Of a DNA stretch of 49,877 bases, positions 25,196 through 33,817 are shown piece by piece (positions within the stretch are counted from its first letter, which is position 1; the number at the start of each line of letters is the position of its first letter). Origin of the DNA: Paludibacteraceae bacterium (GTDB lineage: Bacteria; Bacteroidota; Bacteroidia; Bacteroidales; Paludibacteraceae). A program made the translations under genes and the position numbers. The notes under the pieces are model-generated. The model was not told the origin of the DNA. It ran no database searches and saw nothing but the letters and a program-made list of their open reading frames with translations. The DNA is taken from the NCBI GenBank assembly GCA_024400275.1, contig JAKSMY010000009.1, positions 1 to 49,877 on the forward strand. Direction: 5' to 3'.

Positions 25196-25915
25196 TTAAT
25201 CGGCAATGTTGGTGAAGACATTCTGTACGTCCTCGTCTTCCTCGATTTTGTCAATCAGTTTCTGTACGGACTCACGCTCTTCATCGGTGAGTTGTTTGGT
25301 ATCATTGGGGATACGTACAAACTCGCAAGACTGAATCTCAAAACCATTGTCTTCAAGGTATTTCTGCATACCGGCGTACTGGTCAAAGTCTGAATAGATT
25401 ACAATCGTATTCTCTTCTTCATCAACACCGAGTTCTTCAACGCCGAAGTCAATCAATTCGAGTTCGAGTTCTTCCAAATCAACGCCGTCTTTCATCGTGA
25501 TGGTGAAGCAGGCTTTGCGGTCAAACAGGAACTGCAAGCAACCTTGTGTACCGAGTGTGCCGCCATGTTTGGTGAAATAGGAACGGATATTAGCCACGGT
25601 ACGCATGTGGTTGTCGGTTGCCGTTTCAATAAAGATGGCTACGCCGTGAGGTCCGTATCCTTCGTAGTTAATCTCTTTGTAATCACCCGCATTCTTATCG
25701 GTAGCCTTCTTGATGGCGCGGTCGATATTGTCCTTCGGCATATTCTCGCGTTTGCATTGCTGAATAAGCATACGAAGACGCGGGTTGCCGTCCGGATCGG
25801 AACCGCCTGCACGGCATGCAATAGTGATTTCTTTACCTAATTTAGTGAACGTGCGGGCCATGTGACCCCAGCGTTTCAGTTTTGTTGCTTTACGATATTC
25901 AAAAGCTCGTCCCAT
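25196..25915 (-). CDS. yebC: YebC/PmpR family protein
   Basis: A 239-residue TACO1/YebC-type protein. The N-terminus MGRAFEYRKATKLKRWGHMA, the block RMLIQQCKRENMPKDNIDRAI and the acidic middle (EELELELIDFGVEELGVDEEEN) match the family. YebC proteins have been described as DNA-binding regulators, and more recently as ribosome-associated factors that relieve stalling on proline-rich stretches; I cannot tell which applies here. It lies 20 bp behind the OmpA-type gene and 23 bp before rsmG. Confidence 0.95.
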   Translation of the reverse strand: MGRAFEYRKATKLKRWGHMARTFTKLGKEITIACRAGGSDPDGNPRLRMLIQQCKRENMPKDNIDRAIKKATDKNAGDYKEINYEGYGPHGVAIFIETATDNHMRTVANIRSYFTKHGGTLGTQGCLQFLFDRKACFTITMKDGVDLEELELELIDFGVEELGVDEEENTIVIYSDFDQYAGMQKYLEDNGFEIQSCEFVRIPNDTKQLTDEERESVQKLIDKIEEDEDVQNVFTNIAD

Positions 25916-25935
25916 AATGTTTGTTAAATTTATTG

Positions 25936-28356
25936 TTAATTATTGGTTTCTGCATGATCAAAAACATCTTCGTAAGTCACTTGCTCAAAGGTAATGTCAA
26001 ATTCGACACGACGGTTTTGGGCTCGTCCTTCTTTGGTCGTATTATCGGCAATCGGTTTGTCCGAACCATAGCCAACGGCAGTCAAATGTGCTTCCGGAAC
26101 ACCTGCTTTGATGAGGTAATTTCGGACAGCATCGGCACGAGACTGACTGAGTTTTTTGTTTACATTTTCACTTCCCGTATTGTCCGTATGTCCTTGTACT
26201 TCAGCCATATATGTCGGATTATCCAAGAAGACTTTGGCTATATCGTCCATAATGCCGTAACTGCTTTTCTTTATGACAGCCTTGCCGGTCTCAAACTGAA
26301 TACCTTGCATAGCCTTCTTGAATAAGTTGCGTACAGTTTTTTGAATGACCGGACAACCTTTGTTGATTGCAGGACCGGGAATAGTTGGACATTCGTCCAA
26401 GTAGTCAGGCACACTATCGTTGTCGCTGTCCTTATTGCAACCAAGTGAATCGACAAATGCAACGGCTGCCGAGTCGGTGTCAGGACATTTATCTAAATAA
26501 TCAGGTATGCCGTCACGGTCACTGTCTTTATCACAGCCGAGTGAATCCACAAAAGCAACGGCTGCCGAATCAGTGTCCGGACATTTATCTATATAGTCGG
26601 GTACTCCGTCGTGGTCACTGTCTTTGTTGCAGCCCAATGAATCAACATATGGGATCTCTTCAGGCGATGTGATACAGTGGTCTAAATAGTCGGGTACACC
26701 ATCATTGTCGCTATCCAACGGACAGCCGTCAGCATCAACCAATCCGTATGCTGCCGTTGGCGTGTCGGGACATTTATCCAGATAATCAGGTACTCCGTCC
26801 CCGTCGCTATCGATAGGACAGCCTAACCGGTCTACGCTCACTCCGCGTGGTGTATCGGGGCATATATCCAACTGGTTCCAGACACCGTCCTTGTCTTTGT
26901 CGGGTCTGTTGGTTCCCCATACAATACTGAATCCGAGTGCCAAATTGACCCCTTTGCTTTTGTAAGGAAGGTAGATGTTGTCATATTTGGCGTATGATGT
27001 AGGAATATAATCCAGGGCAAGAGTCATGTTGATTCCATCGTAGGGCATCAAACTGACACCTACTCCCAAATTGCTGAATTTACCGTTATTTACCAAGGAG
27101 TAACTGAGTGCTAAGTTGAACCAATTGCATGGACGCACTGCTCCGCCCAATGTTACTTCCTCGTATAGTCGGTTGTTGAACAGGCGTGTTTTACTCAGTA
27201 TGCCGATCCCCAGTTTATTATTGCAGAAATTGGCATCAACACCTACATTCAGTTTGGCTGAAATCATGCGTGCGTACTTGCCCCTCTTGGAACCGGCATA
27301 AATGCATTTGGCATAATTTTCCAATGCTTTTAGGATGTCATCAATTTCCTGGCTATCAAATGTCCATTCATTATTTTCATTGTAGAAATTAGAGAATTGA
27401 TAATCTTGGACACCCGTAAACACGGAGTCTGCAACCGATACATCGTTGATACCGTCCCAAACAATAAATCCCAAATCATTGAGTGCGGCAGTGATTTGAA
27501 CTTGCGGATGGGGCTTGTACGTGAAACCAAAATCAATGGCGGCACCATAGCCTTGTGGCTTGATATAATCAAAGATACTTTGACCGTCAAATAACTTGGC
27601 AAAATCTATGTTTTGGACGGATTCGTAGTCAAGGCGTTCAGGTAATGCGTCCCAGTTGACAGGGAGTGCCATTGCTAAGGAGCCTCTGCCATGCAAATGC
27701 CATGCTGTGGCTGAAGCATCAAGGCTCATGTTTTTATTGCGACTGACTAAATTGACCTGTCCAAATAGTAGTTTGAATTTTCCGCCAATAGTCCAATTAT
27801 CATTTAATCTGTGTGAATAACCTCCTGCAATTTCGGTATAGGCAGTACATTGGAAACCAAGTTTTGTAAGATCGATGTGGTTGTTCTCCGTGGGGTGTTC
27901 CATACCCTTATTTAACGCAATCTCATAGAGACCTTTAGGAGTCGAATGGCCAATTTCGGCACGTTCCATAATACTGAAATGGAAATAGCCCTCTTTCTTG
28001 TAGCGGAAACCAAAACTGGCAATATCCATTGTCAAATCTGCGTCCAGCAACGTAACTTTTCGAATTTGTTGCATCAGTTTTTGGCGGTCGCTTTCAGGGT
28101 GAAATGCCGTTATCGTTTGACCATTTTGCTTGAAGACAAAATCGCTCATTGTGAAGGAATTATTGCCTAACCATAAACTGGTGTATCCTAAAGGCGAAAA
28201 ATTGACGTAACCCTCGCTGACCGGCTGAAAAGCAGGGTTAACGATGTGTCGCATAGGTGCGTTCTCTAAAAAATAGAGAGTAGAGACTTGCTGCGCGGCT
28301 AATGTGGTACAGAAAAGGGTTGCACAGAGAACCGGTATAAAATATATCTTTTTCAT
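25936..28356 (-). CDS. DUF5723 / thrombospondin-3-repeat / OmpA outer-membrane protein
   Basis: An 806-residue protein with a signal peptide (about 1-21). Residues about 25-480 form a beta-barrel-like DUF5723 domain (FLENAPMRHIVNPAFQP). The next 150 residues carry about six calcium-binding thrombospondin type 3 repeats of the pattern DSDGDGVPDYLDKCPDT. An OmpA-like peptidoglycan-binding domain ends the protein (about 670-790; VQGHTDNTGSENVNKKLSQSRA and AQNRRVEF). It should link the outer membrane to peptidoglycan. It is co-transcribed with the lipoprotein gene upstream (18 bp) and yebC downstream (20 bp). Confidence 0.9.
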   Translation of the reverse strand: MKKIYFIPVLCATLFCTTLAAQQVSTLYFLENAPMRHIVNPAFQPVSEGYVNFSPLGYTSLWLGNNSFTMSDFVFKQNGQTITAFHPESDRQKLMQQIRKVTLLDADLTMDIASFGFRYKKEGYFHFSIMERAEIGHSTPKGLYEIALNKGMEHPTENNHIDLTKLGFQCTAYTEIAGGYSHRLNDNWTIGGKFKLLFGQVNLVSRNKNMSLDASATAWHLHGRGSLAMALPVNWDALPERLDYESVQNIDFAKLFDGQSIFDYIKPQGYGAAIDFGFTYKPHPQVQITAALNDLGFIVWDGINDVSVADSVFTGVQDYQFSNFYNENNEWTFDSQEIDDILKALENYAKCIYAGSKRGKYARMISAKLNVGVDANFCNNKLGIGILSKTRLFNNRLYEEVTLGGAVRPCNWFNLALSYSLVNNGKFSNLGVGVSLMPYDGINMTLALDYIPTSYAKYDNIYLPYKSKGVNLALGFSIVWGTNRPDKDKDGVWNQLDICPDTPRGVSVDRLGCPIDSDGDGVPDYLDKCPDTPTAAYGLVDADGCPLDSDNDGVPDYLDHCITSPEEIPYVDSLGCNKDSDHDGVPDYIDKCPDTDSAAVAFVDSLGCDKDSDRDGIPDYLDKCPDTDSAAVAFVDSLGCNKDSDNDSVPDYLDECPTIPGPAINKGCPVIQKTVRNLFKKAMQGIQFETGKAVIKKSSYGIMDDIAKVFLDNPTYMAEVQGHTDNTGSENVNKKLSQSRADAVRNYLIKAGVPEAHLTAVGYGSDKPIADNTTKEGRAQNRRVEFDITFEQVTYEDVFDHAETNN

Positions 28357-28374
28357 TGTTTGGTTCTCCTTGTT

Positions 28375-30231
28375 TTATTTGAACAAATCACAAATGGCAT
28401 CTAACGAAAGTGCCACACCTATTTGTGTCTCTAATTTGGTGTCGCCACGGATAACCGCCCTTGTCGGATTGTCTTTCAAAGTAGCTTGATAAACAATTGA
28501 GCGAACGCGTGACAATTTGTTGTTTATATCGTCTTTATTGCAGCGGAAAATCAAATGTTTTTTGCCGGGCTGTTTGTCGAAAGCGGGAAGAGTCATTATG
28601 TTGCTATAGTTCTTCTCGTCTTCTGCTATGATAGGTAAATCAATGGTGTTCCCGTCTTCGTCTAAAAAGATATATTGTGCTTCAATGTTGAATGGAATAT
28701 AGTTTTCGGCAGCAATATAGACATAGGCACTCATATCGTTGATAGTATCGACAAAATCGTTTTGGGACTCGATGGAATCAAATCGTACATTTGTGAAATC
28801 AACGGAGACAGTGTCTGTGTAATCAACAGCAGATTCTTTTTCAAAAACAAGTGGCAGATAAACTACTGCACCCATGCGAAGTTTGGTATCGCGGCTGACA
28901 CATAATTGCTGGCTCCTCTTTTCATTGCTCAAACTGATGGTATATTTGTAACCGATATTATCCGGTCGCAGTTTGAACATCTTATCAATATCTCCGCGGT
29001 GTACATTTTCTGCACCGGTGTATTTGAAACTATAGATTAGTTCTCCGGGTTCGTCTATGGTAGGCATTTGTCTAATATCTGTCTCTTCTCCTTTTTTGTC
29101 TCCGTTCTGTCCAAACCGTGCATATTCCTTTTTTCGTTCGCCTCTTGTCTGTTCCACATAAAGATAGTCTAAATTTACTTTCAGTCCTGTTTGATTCTTA
29201 ATGGATTGTATGTTGTGGCTGACGAAAACATCTATCCATGGCTCTGCAAAATACAGTTGAAGCGTCTTGATGCGGTTCCACGGCTGCCACTCGCCTAAAC
29301 TCACGACATCCTCGTCCACCATTTGACGTCCCGGCTTGAGGAATCCCCATATTTTATCAAAGTTGAGCAACTCCACACTGAACGAATAATCGATAAAGTT
29401 CTCTTGATTGATTGTAATGTTTGTCCCTTTCGGCAGTGTAAGGGTTATTGAGATGGTAAAGGTTAACTCATTTTTAATGTTATTATCCCCGGGTTCGCCT
29501 TTCGGGTCTTTCATCATATTGATGGTAAAGTTATCCAAATCGATGTTGATAGGTTTCCCGAAGCGGAAATTGGGCATTTCTTCCTTCAAATCCCAATCCT
29601 TGATAGGGGTTCCGTCTCGATTGTAAATTTCATCGGGGAAATGTAGGATAATTTTATCCACGCAACTCTCGTCTATTCCAAATGTGTTGGATATGGTTAT
29701 TGCAAAATGCGCTTCCGAAATCCAAAGTGAATCCAATCGCTCATAATTGACATCATTATTCAGACTGTCAAACTTAACGACTAAGGGTGTTTCGATGGTG
29801 GGAATTTTAATATCGGTTGGTAGTGTGAAGGATATGTCAGGAATGCTGATAGGGATAGGTAAATCACTTAATGGTAGAGGAACGCGTTTTTCCGCTTTCC
29901 CGATATACTGTTCTATATTGATGGCATGGTATTCACGGTCCAATTTGAACGTATCCATATAAAAAATACAGCCGGACCTGATCCATGAGAACAATTCTTT
30001 GTCGTCATGAGAAAGATTTACCCAAAATTGATTCACTTGACCGCTTTGACCGGTAATGCTGTCAAACTTAAGAATATGGTCAAAGGTGGTAGTAATTTTT
30101 CCGATAGGGATTGCCAAACCGGAATTTATGTGGAAAGTGGTATCGATGTTTTTCAAATCCACATCCGATCGGCAACCGCAAAACGTTCCGATTACCAATA
30201 AAGTCATTAAAAAGACAGTATTGTATCTCAT
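28375..30231 (-). CDS. Large lipoprotein of unknown function
   Basis: A 618-residue lipoprotein (lipobox-like FCGC, Cys20 by rough count) with an all-beta, Ile- and Asp-rich mature part. I see repeated patterns such as LPLSDLPIPISIPDISFTLP and PTIETPLVVKFDS but no known catalytic motif. Genes of this kind often precede DUF5723/OmpA genes in Bacteroidales, so the two products may work together at the outer membrane; this is inferred from gene order only. It is the first gene of the operon driven from 30258-30289. Confidence 0.75.
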   Translation of the reverse strand: MRYNTVFLMTLLVIGTFCGCRSDVDLKNIDTTFHINSGLAIPIGKITTTFDHILKFDSITGQSGQVNQFWVNLSHDDKELFSWIRSGCIFYMDTFKLDREYHAINIEQYIGKAEKRVPLPLSDLPIPISIPDISFTLPTDIKIPTIETPLVVKFDSLNNDVNYERLDSLWISEAHFAITISNTFGIDESCVDKIILHFPDEIYNRDGTPIKDWDLKEEMPNFRFGKPINIDLDNFTINMMKDPKGEPGDNNIKNELTFTISITLTLPKGTNITINQENFIDYSFSVELLNFDKIWGFLKPGRQMVDEDVVSLGEWQPWNRIKTLQLYFAEPWIDVFVSHNIQSIKNQTGLKVNLDYLYVEQTRGERKKEYARFGQNGDKKGEETDIRQMPTIDEPGELIYSFKYTGAENVHRGDIDKMFKLRPDNIGYKYTISLSNEKRSQQLCVSRDTKLRMGAVVYLPLVFEKESAVDYTDTVSVDFTNVRFDSIESQNDFVDTINDMSAYVYIAAENYIPFNIEAQYIFLDEDGNTIDLPIIAEDEKNYSNIMTLPAFDKQPGKKHLIFRCNKDDINNKLSRVRSIVYQATLKDNPTRAVIRGDTKLETQIGVALSLDAICDLFK

Positions 30232-30257
30232 AAATGAATAATTAGATTTTCAGCCTG

Positions 30258-30289
30258 CAAAGATACAAAAAAAAAATGATATATGCAAA
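30258..30289 (-). promoter_or_regulatory. Promoter of the lipoprotein/OmpA/yebC/rsmG operon
   Basis: On the minus strand TATCTTTG (30258-30265) follows TTTG (30286-30289) after 20 nt. The -33 region has the same GATATATGCAAA core as the bidirectional promoters, but the opposite TTTG is AATG here, so it works one way. Confidence 0.78.
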
Positions 30290-30292
30290 TAT

Positions 30293-31723
30293 TTACTTAT
30301 TTTTAAGTAAATAGATTGTTTCTGTGGCGCGGGTGAGGGCGGTATATAACCATCGTAAGTCGTCTTTTGTAAGGTCTGCCGTGCTTTCTGCATCGCCCAA
30401 TGCTCCGGGGTCAATAAAGACTCTTTTCCACTGTCCGCCTTGAGCTTTGTGGCAGGTCACGGCGTAGGCATAACGCACTTGCAAGGCGTTGTAATAGGGC
30501 GACCCGGCTATTTTTTCGCGCATCTCTTTCTTGGTGCGTATTTCCGGATAATCTTCGGCAATCTTGGCGTATAATTCGCGCTGCTTGGCGTAGTTCATTT
30601 CGGGGCTGTCGGTAAGTAGAGTATCCAGCCACAGCACTACATCTACCTCCCATTCATAGTCTATACTGCGAAGAGAGGCATCGACAAAATGCTGCCCGTA
30701 CAACTCGCGCTCGTTGCGTAGGCGGACCACTTCCAGCATATCGCCGTTGGCAAGGAACGGCAAACCTTCGTACTGTTCTGTGAAGAAATAATTATTGCGG
30801 CTGACCATAATACGGTCGCCTGTTTGCAAAATGTCCTCTTTCCACAACAGTTGCGCGCGCACGCCCTGATTATATAGGTTCGTGCGTTTGTTGGAGCGCG
30901 TGATAATAAGTGTTTCTTCCAGACCGGCTTCGTTGTAACTCTTTTCTATCTCTTCTACCATCTTGTTGGGCGGTAGCAAGAGTACATCTTCGCAGGGGGT
31001 AATTATGTCGAATATGCCACCTGTGTTTCTCGAGACTTTACCGACGGCGAACCGACGGTCGACCGACGGTCGAATTATACATGAGCGAACTCTTGTCGCA
31101 TTGTTTAATACACCACTTCCATCTGCCTGACGTGCCACTTCGGTCAGTCGGGCAGAGTGAACGGTCAGCCCGTGACTCTTTAATTCGGCGGTTTGCAGAG
31201 CCGGACTCTCGGTGTATTCAACAGGTGGCAGTTGGGCATCATCACCTAACAGCAGTAATCGGCAGCCTTCACCTTGAAAAACAAAGGTAATCAAATCACG
31301 CAATAACTCACGACTAATCATAGACGCCTCATCTACAATGAATAAGGTGTTCTTGTCTTTGTTAAAACGCAAATTCCATTTACACTCACCCGAACCGTGC
31401 ATTGTGCATTGTGAATCGTCAACCGAATAAATCCATTTGTGAATGGTGAAAGCGTTGTGCCCCGAATAATGGCTCATCACCTTGGCGGCACGTCCTGTCG
31501 GTGCCAGCAAAACAACAGGTTGTTGTAGGGATGTCATAGCTTGCGTCAGGGCACTGATAAGGCTCGTTTTGCCTGTTCCGGCATAGCCGGTAAGCAAGAA
31601 ACAGGGACGTTCGCTTCGTTCCGTAAGAAAAAGCGACAATTCACTTAATGCCGCTTCTTGTCCCTCATTAGGAACGAACGGAAGGTGGGAAATTATTCTA
31701 TTTTTGATAAAATTTGCAATCAA
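30293..31723 (-). CDS. RecD-like AAA ATP-dependent DNA helicase
   Basis: A 476-residue superfamily 1 helicase. It has Walker A GYAGTGKTSLI, Walker B TLFIVDEASMI, LLLLGDDAQLPPVE (motif III), a UvrD-C-type VTCHKAQGGQWKRVFIDPG, and WLYTALTRATETIYLL. It probably acts in DNA repair or recombination. The start is TTG at 31723; a TGA stop lies shortly upstream and no ATG precedes the conserved region. Two low-complexity insertions interrupt conserved blocks: residues about 100-109 (VDDSQCTMHG, from the heptamer array) and about 217-228 (RPSVDRRFAVG, from three 11-bp units). The motifs stay intact. No promoter was found on its strand; it may be read through from rlmD. Confidence 0.88.
   Translation of the reverse strand: MIANFIKNRIISHLPFVPNEGQEAALSELSLFLTERSERPCFLLTGYAGTGKTSLISALTQAMTSLQQPVVLLAPTGRAAKVMSHYSGHNAFTIHKWIYSVDDSQCTMHGSGECKWNLRFNKDKNTLFIVDEASMISRELLRDLITFVFQGEGCRLLLLGDDAQLPPVEYTESPALQTAELKSHGLTVHSARLTEVARQADGSGVLNNATRVRSCIIRPSVDRRFAVGKVSRNTGGIFDIITPCEDVLLLPPNKMVEEIEKSYNEAGLEETLIITRSNKRTNLYNQGVRAQLLWKEDILQTGDRIMVSRNNYFFTEQYEGLPFLANGDMLEVVRLRNERELYGQHFVDASLRSIDYEWEVDVVLWLDTLLTDSPEMNYAKQRELYAKIAEDYPEIRTKKEMREKIAGSPYYNALQVRYAYAVTCHKAQGGQWKRVFIDPGALGDAESTADLTKDDLRWLYTALTRATETIYLLKNK
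31041..31073. repeat. Three 11-bp units inside the helicase gene
   Basis: Units are CCGACGGCGAA, CCGACGGTCGA and CCGACGGTCGA. Three times eleven is 33 bp, a multiple of three, so the reading frame is kept. It is related to the triplets at 12660 and 46493. Confidence 0.9.
31397..31424. repeat. Four-unit heptamer array inside the helicase gene
   Basis: Units are GTGCATT, GTGCATT, GTGAATC and GTCAACC on the plus strand. It encodes VDDSQCTMH on the minus strand, nearly the same peptide as in the MBL hydrolase. Confidence 0.92.
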
Positions 31724-31725
31724 AA

Positions 31726-31757
31726 TTTGCGTATGTCAAAAAATTGTTGTACCTTTG
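31726..31757 (+). promoter_or_regulatory. Promoter of the SRP RNA
   Basis: TTTG (31726-31729, within TTTGCGTATGTCAAA) and TACCTTTG (31750-31757) are separated by 20 nt. The TTTG lies 3 bp from the TTG start of the opposite-strand helicase gene. Confidence 0.78.
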
Positions 31758-31788
31758 CAGCCGTTTACGGGAGATCGTAATATCCTTT

Positions 31789-31883
31789 GGTGGGTGCTAT
31801 ACGACCAGCTCCCTCTGAATTCCCCCAGGTCTTGACCGAAGCAAGGGTAGGAGGTTGTAGCGGTGCGATATGGTTAGCCCACC
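31789..31883 (+). ncRNA. ffs: Signal recognition particle RNA, small bacterial type
   Basis: This RNA (4.5S-like, about 95 nt) scaffolds Ffh for co-translational targeting to the membrane. The ends GGTGGG (31789) and CCCACC (to 31883) pair. The tip has the SRP domain IV arrangement CCCCCAGG ... GAAGCAAGGG, with the conserved CAGG and AGCA strands flanking a short stem closed by a CTTG loop rather than GGAA. Eight Ts follow directly. A strong promoter stands at 31726-31757. Exact 5' and 3' ends are estimates; transcription probably starts about 25 nt before the helix. Confidence 0.85.
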
Positions 31884-31891
31884 TTTTTTTT
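31884..31891 (+). terminator. T-run after the SRP RNA
   Basis: Eight consecutive Ts follow the closing helix of the RNA, which itself serves as the terminator stem. Confidence 0.75.
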
Positions 31892-31914
31892 AGAGTATGG
31901 ATTGTCTTTATTCT

Positions 31915-31962
31915 TTATTCCATCAGCGTAGCGGTCCTTATTCCATCAGCCGAAGGCGGTCC
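31915..31962. repeat. Tandem duplication across the 3' end of rlmD
   Basis: A 23-bp unit starting TTATTCCATCAGCGTAGCGG (31915-31937) is followed by a 25-bp copy starting TTATTCCATCAGCCGAAGGC (31938-31962). The rlmD stop codon falls exactly at the junction. Confidence 0.85.
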
Positions 31963-33356
31963 TTACTCTGTAACACCACCACATTCTCCACATGCTGGGT
32001 GTGGGGGAACATGTCAACGGGTTGAACGGCAATTACTTGATAATGTTCGTCCATCATTGCCAAATCGCGTGCTTGGGTGGCAGGGTTGCAACTGACATAG
32101 ACAATACGTTTTGGAGCAGCAGCCAGTATGACCTTAATTACATCTTCGTGCATACCCGCGCGCGGGGGATCGGTGATGATGACCTCAGGTTTGCCATGTT
32201 GAGCAATAAAGTCGGCATTCAGCACATCTTTCATGTCGCCGGCAAAGAACTCTGTATTGTCCAATCCGTTGAGTTGGGCATTTATTTTGGCATCTTCGAT
32301 TGCCTCGGGCACATATTCGATACCGACTACTTTCTTGGCTTGTCTAGCCACGAAATTGGCTATGGTACCTGTACCCGTGTACAAGTCATATACCACTTCC
32401 TTTCCTGTCAGTTGGGCGAATTTTCGCGCAACTGAATATAGTTCGTAGGCTTGGTCGGTATTGGTCTGGTAGAACGATTTGGGTCCTACTTTGAACTGCA
32501 AATCTTCCATCTTTTCCATAATGTGGTCTTTGCCGGACCATAGTAGCACGTCTTGGTCGCCGATGGTATCGTTCATTTTCTGATTAATGCAGTACATCAG
32601 GCAGGTGACTTGCTGCCATGTTGTCTTAATCATGTCAAGCAACGCTTTGGCGTTGTTGTCCAACGGCTCGGCAAAAACCACCACTACCATCCATTCGCCC
32701 TCGTTGTTGTTGCGAATCATGAGATTACGCAACTGACCGGTATGCGAACGCTCGTTGTAGAAAGTCATGCCATGCTCTCTTGCAAAGGCATATACTCCGT
32801 TGCGAATATCGTTCTGCAATCCTTCCATTAAATGACATTCGTCTATTTGCAGCACCTTGTCAAAGCAGTTGGGAATATGAAAACCTACTCCGGGTTCGAA
32901 AGGAATGCCGCTTTTCATCTGTTCGGTGGTGAGCCATTTATGGTCGGCGAAGGCAAATTCCAATTTATTGCGGTATTCGTATATTTTTTTGCTGCCGAGA
33001 ATAGGACTGATTTCGGGTAATTCTATTTTTCCGATACGTCGCAGGTTATCTTCTATTTGCTGTTGTTTCCAGCGAAGTTGTTCGGTGTAGGGCAATATCT
33101 GCCATTTGCAACCTCCGCAAAGTCCGTAATGAGGGCAGACGGCCTCGCAGCGGGTCTCGCTCAAGTGCTTATAGCGCAGCACGCGTGCCTCCATGAAAGA
33201 GTGCTTTTTCTTGGTAACTTGCAAATCGACTATATCTCCCGGCACGCAATAGGGCACAAAACATACAATATCGTCAACGCGTGCCAATGCTTTTCCTTCG
33301 GCAGCGATACCGGTTATCTCAATATCTTCTATAATAGGTAAATTACGTCTTCCCAT
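31938..33356 (-). CDS. rlmD: 23S rRNA (uracil-C5)-methyltransferase RlmD-like
   Basis: A 472-residue TrmA/RumA-family enzyme that methylates U1939 (or a nearby uracil) of 23S rRNA. I start at 33356 (MGRRNLPIIED), where an N-terminal TRAM-like domain begins (ITGIAAEGKALARVDD...VPGDIVDLQV). The 4Fe-4S motif CPHYGLCGGC lies near residue 85. The SAM region YDLYTGTGTIANFVA, DPPRAGM and the catalytic SCNPATQARDL follow. The last seven residues (DRLRLME) are encoded by the second copy of a tandem repeat, so the natural C-terminus may have been altered. It lies 41 bp downstream of sufE; a weak TATTTTTG (minus strand, 33379-33386) may provide a promoter. Confidence 0.92.
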   Translation of the reverse strand: MGRRNLPIIEDIEITGIAAEGKALARVDDIVCFVPYCVPGDIVDLQVTKKKHSFMEARVLRYKHLSETRCEAVCPHYGLCGGCKWQILPYTEQLRWKQQQIEDNLRRIGKIELPEISPILGSKKIYEYRNKLEFAFADHKWLTTEQMKSGIPFEPGVGFHIPNCFDKVLQIDECHLMEGLQNDIRNGVYAFAREHGMTFYNERSHTGQLRNLMIRNNNEGEWMVVVVFAEPLDNNAKALLDMIKTTWQQVTCLMYCINQKMNDTIGDQDVLLWSGKDHIMEKMEDLQFKVGPKSFYQTNTDQAYELYSVARKFAQLTGKEVVYDLYTGTGTIANFVARQAKKVVGIEYVPEAIEDAKINAQLNGLDNTEFFAGDMKDVLNADFIAQHGKPEVIITDPPRAGMHEDVIKVILAAAPKRIVYVSCNPATQARDLAMMDEHYQVIAVQPVDMFPHTQHVENVVVLQSKDRLRLME

Positions 33357-33397
33357 GGTTTTTTTAAGAAATTTGCTGCAAAAATACACTTTTCAAC

Positions 33398-33817
33398 TTA
33401 CCTTTTCTGTGCGTAGGTGAGGGCAAAGAGACGCATCTGCTGAAGCATGGCGTTCAGCCCGTTGGTGCGGGTAGGGGAGAGGTGCTCACGCAGTTGGATA
33501 TCATCGATAAAATGCAAGTCTGCATCTACGATGTCCTGCGCTGTTTGCCCGCTTAATACACGGATGAGCAATGCCACAATACCCTTGACTAAGATAGCAT
33601 CGCTATCGCCGTGATAGATGATGTGCCCGTCTTTATATTCGCACGTAAACCACACTTTGGACTGGCAGCCGTCAATGAGGTTTTTGTCGGTCTTGTCTGC
33701 TTCGGGAAAGGGCTCTAACCCGTTCCCGTAATCAATGAGTAGTGAATAGCGGTCCATCCAGTCGTCAAAACTGGTGAATTCTTCTATTATCTCGTCTTGT
33801 ATTTCACTAATTGACAT
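33398..33817 (-). CDS. sufE: SufE-family sulfur acceptor protein
   Basis: A 139-residue protein that takes persulfide sulfur from the cysteine desulfurase SufS and passes it on for Fe-S cluster assembly. The active cysteine lies in DGCQSKVW. The N-terminal helix (EIQDEIIEEFTSFDDWMDRY) and the RTNGLNAMLQQMRLFA tail fit the family. The start overlaps aroK by 31 bp. Other suf genes are not in the window. Confidence 0.94.
   Translation of the reverse strand: MSISEIQDEIIEEFTSFDDWMDRYSLLIDYGNGLEPFPEADKTDKNLIDGCQSKVWFTCEYKDGHIIYHGDSDAILVKGIVALLIRVLSGQTAQDIVDADLHFIDDIQLREHLSPTRTNGLNAMLQQMRLFALTYAQKR

Noticed and set aside
26385..26870. Regularly spaced repeats that could look like a CRISPR array
   Set aside because: They encode thrombospondin type 3 repeats (DSDGDGVPDYLDKCPDT) in the OmpA-type protein; the 'spacers' are coding and similar to each other.
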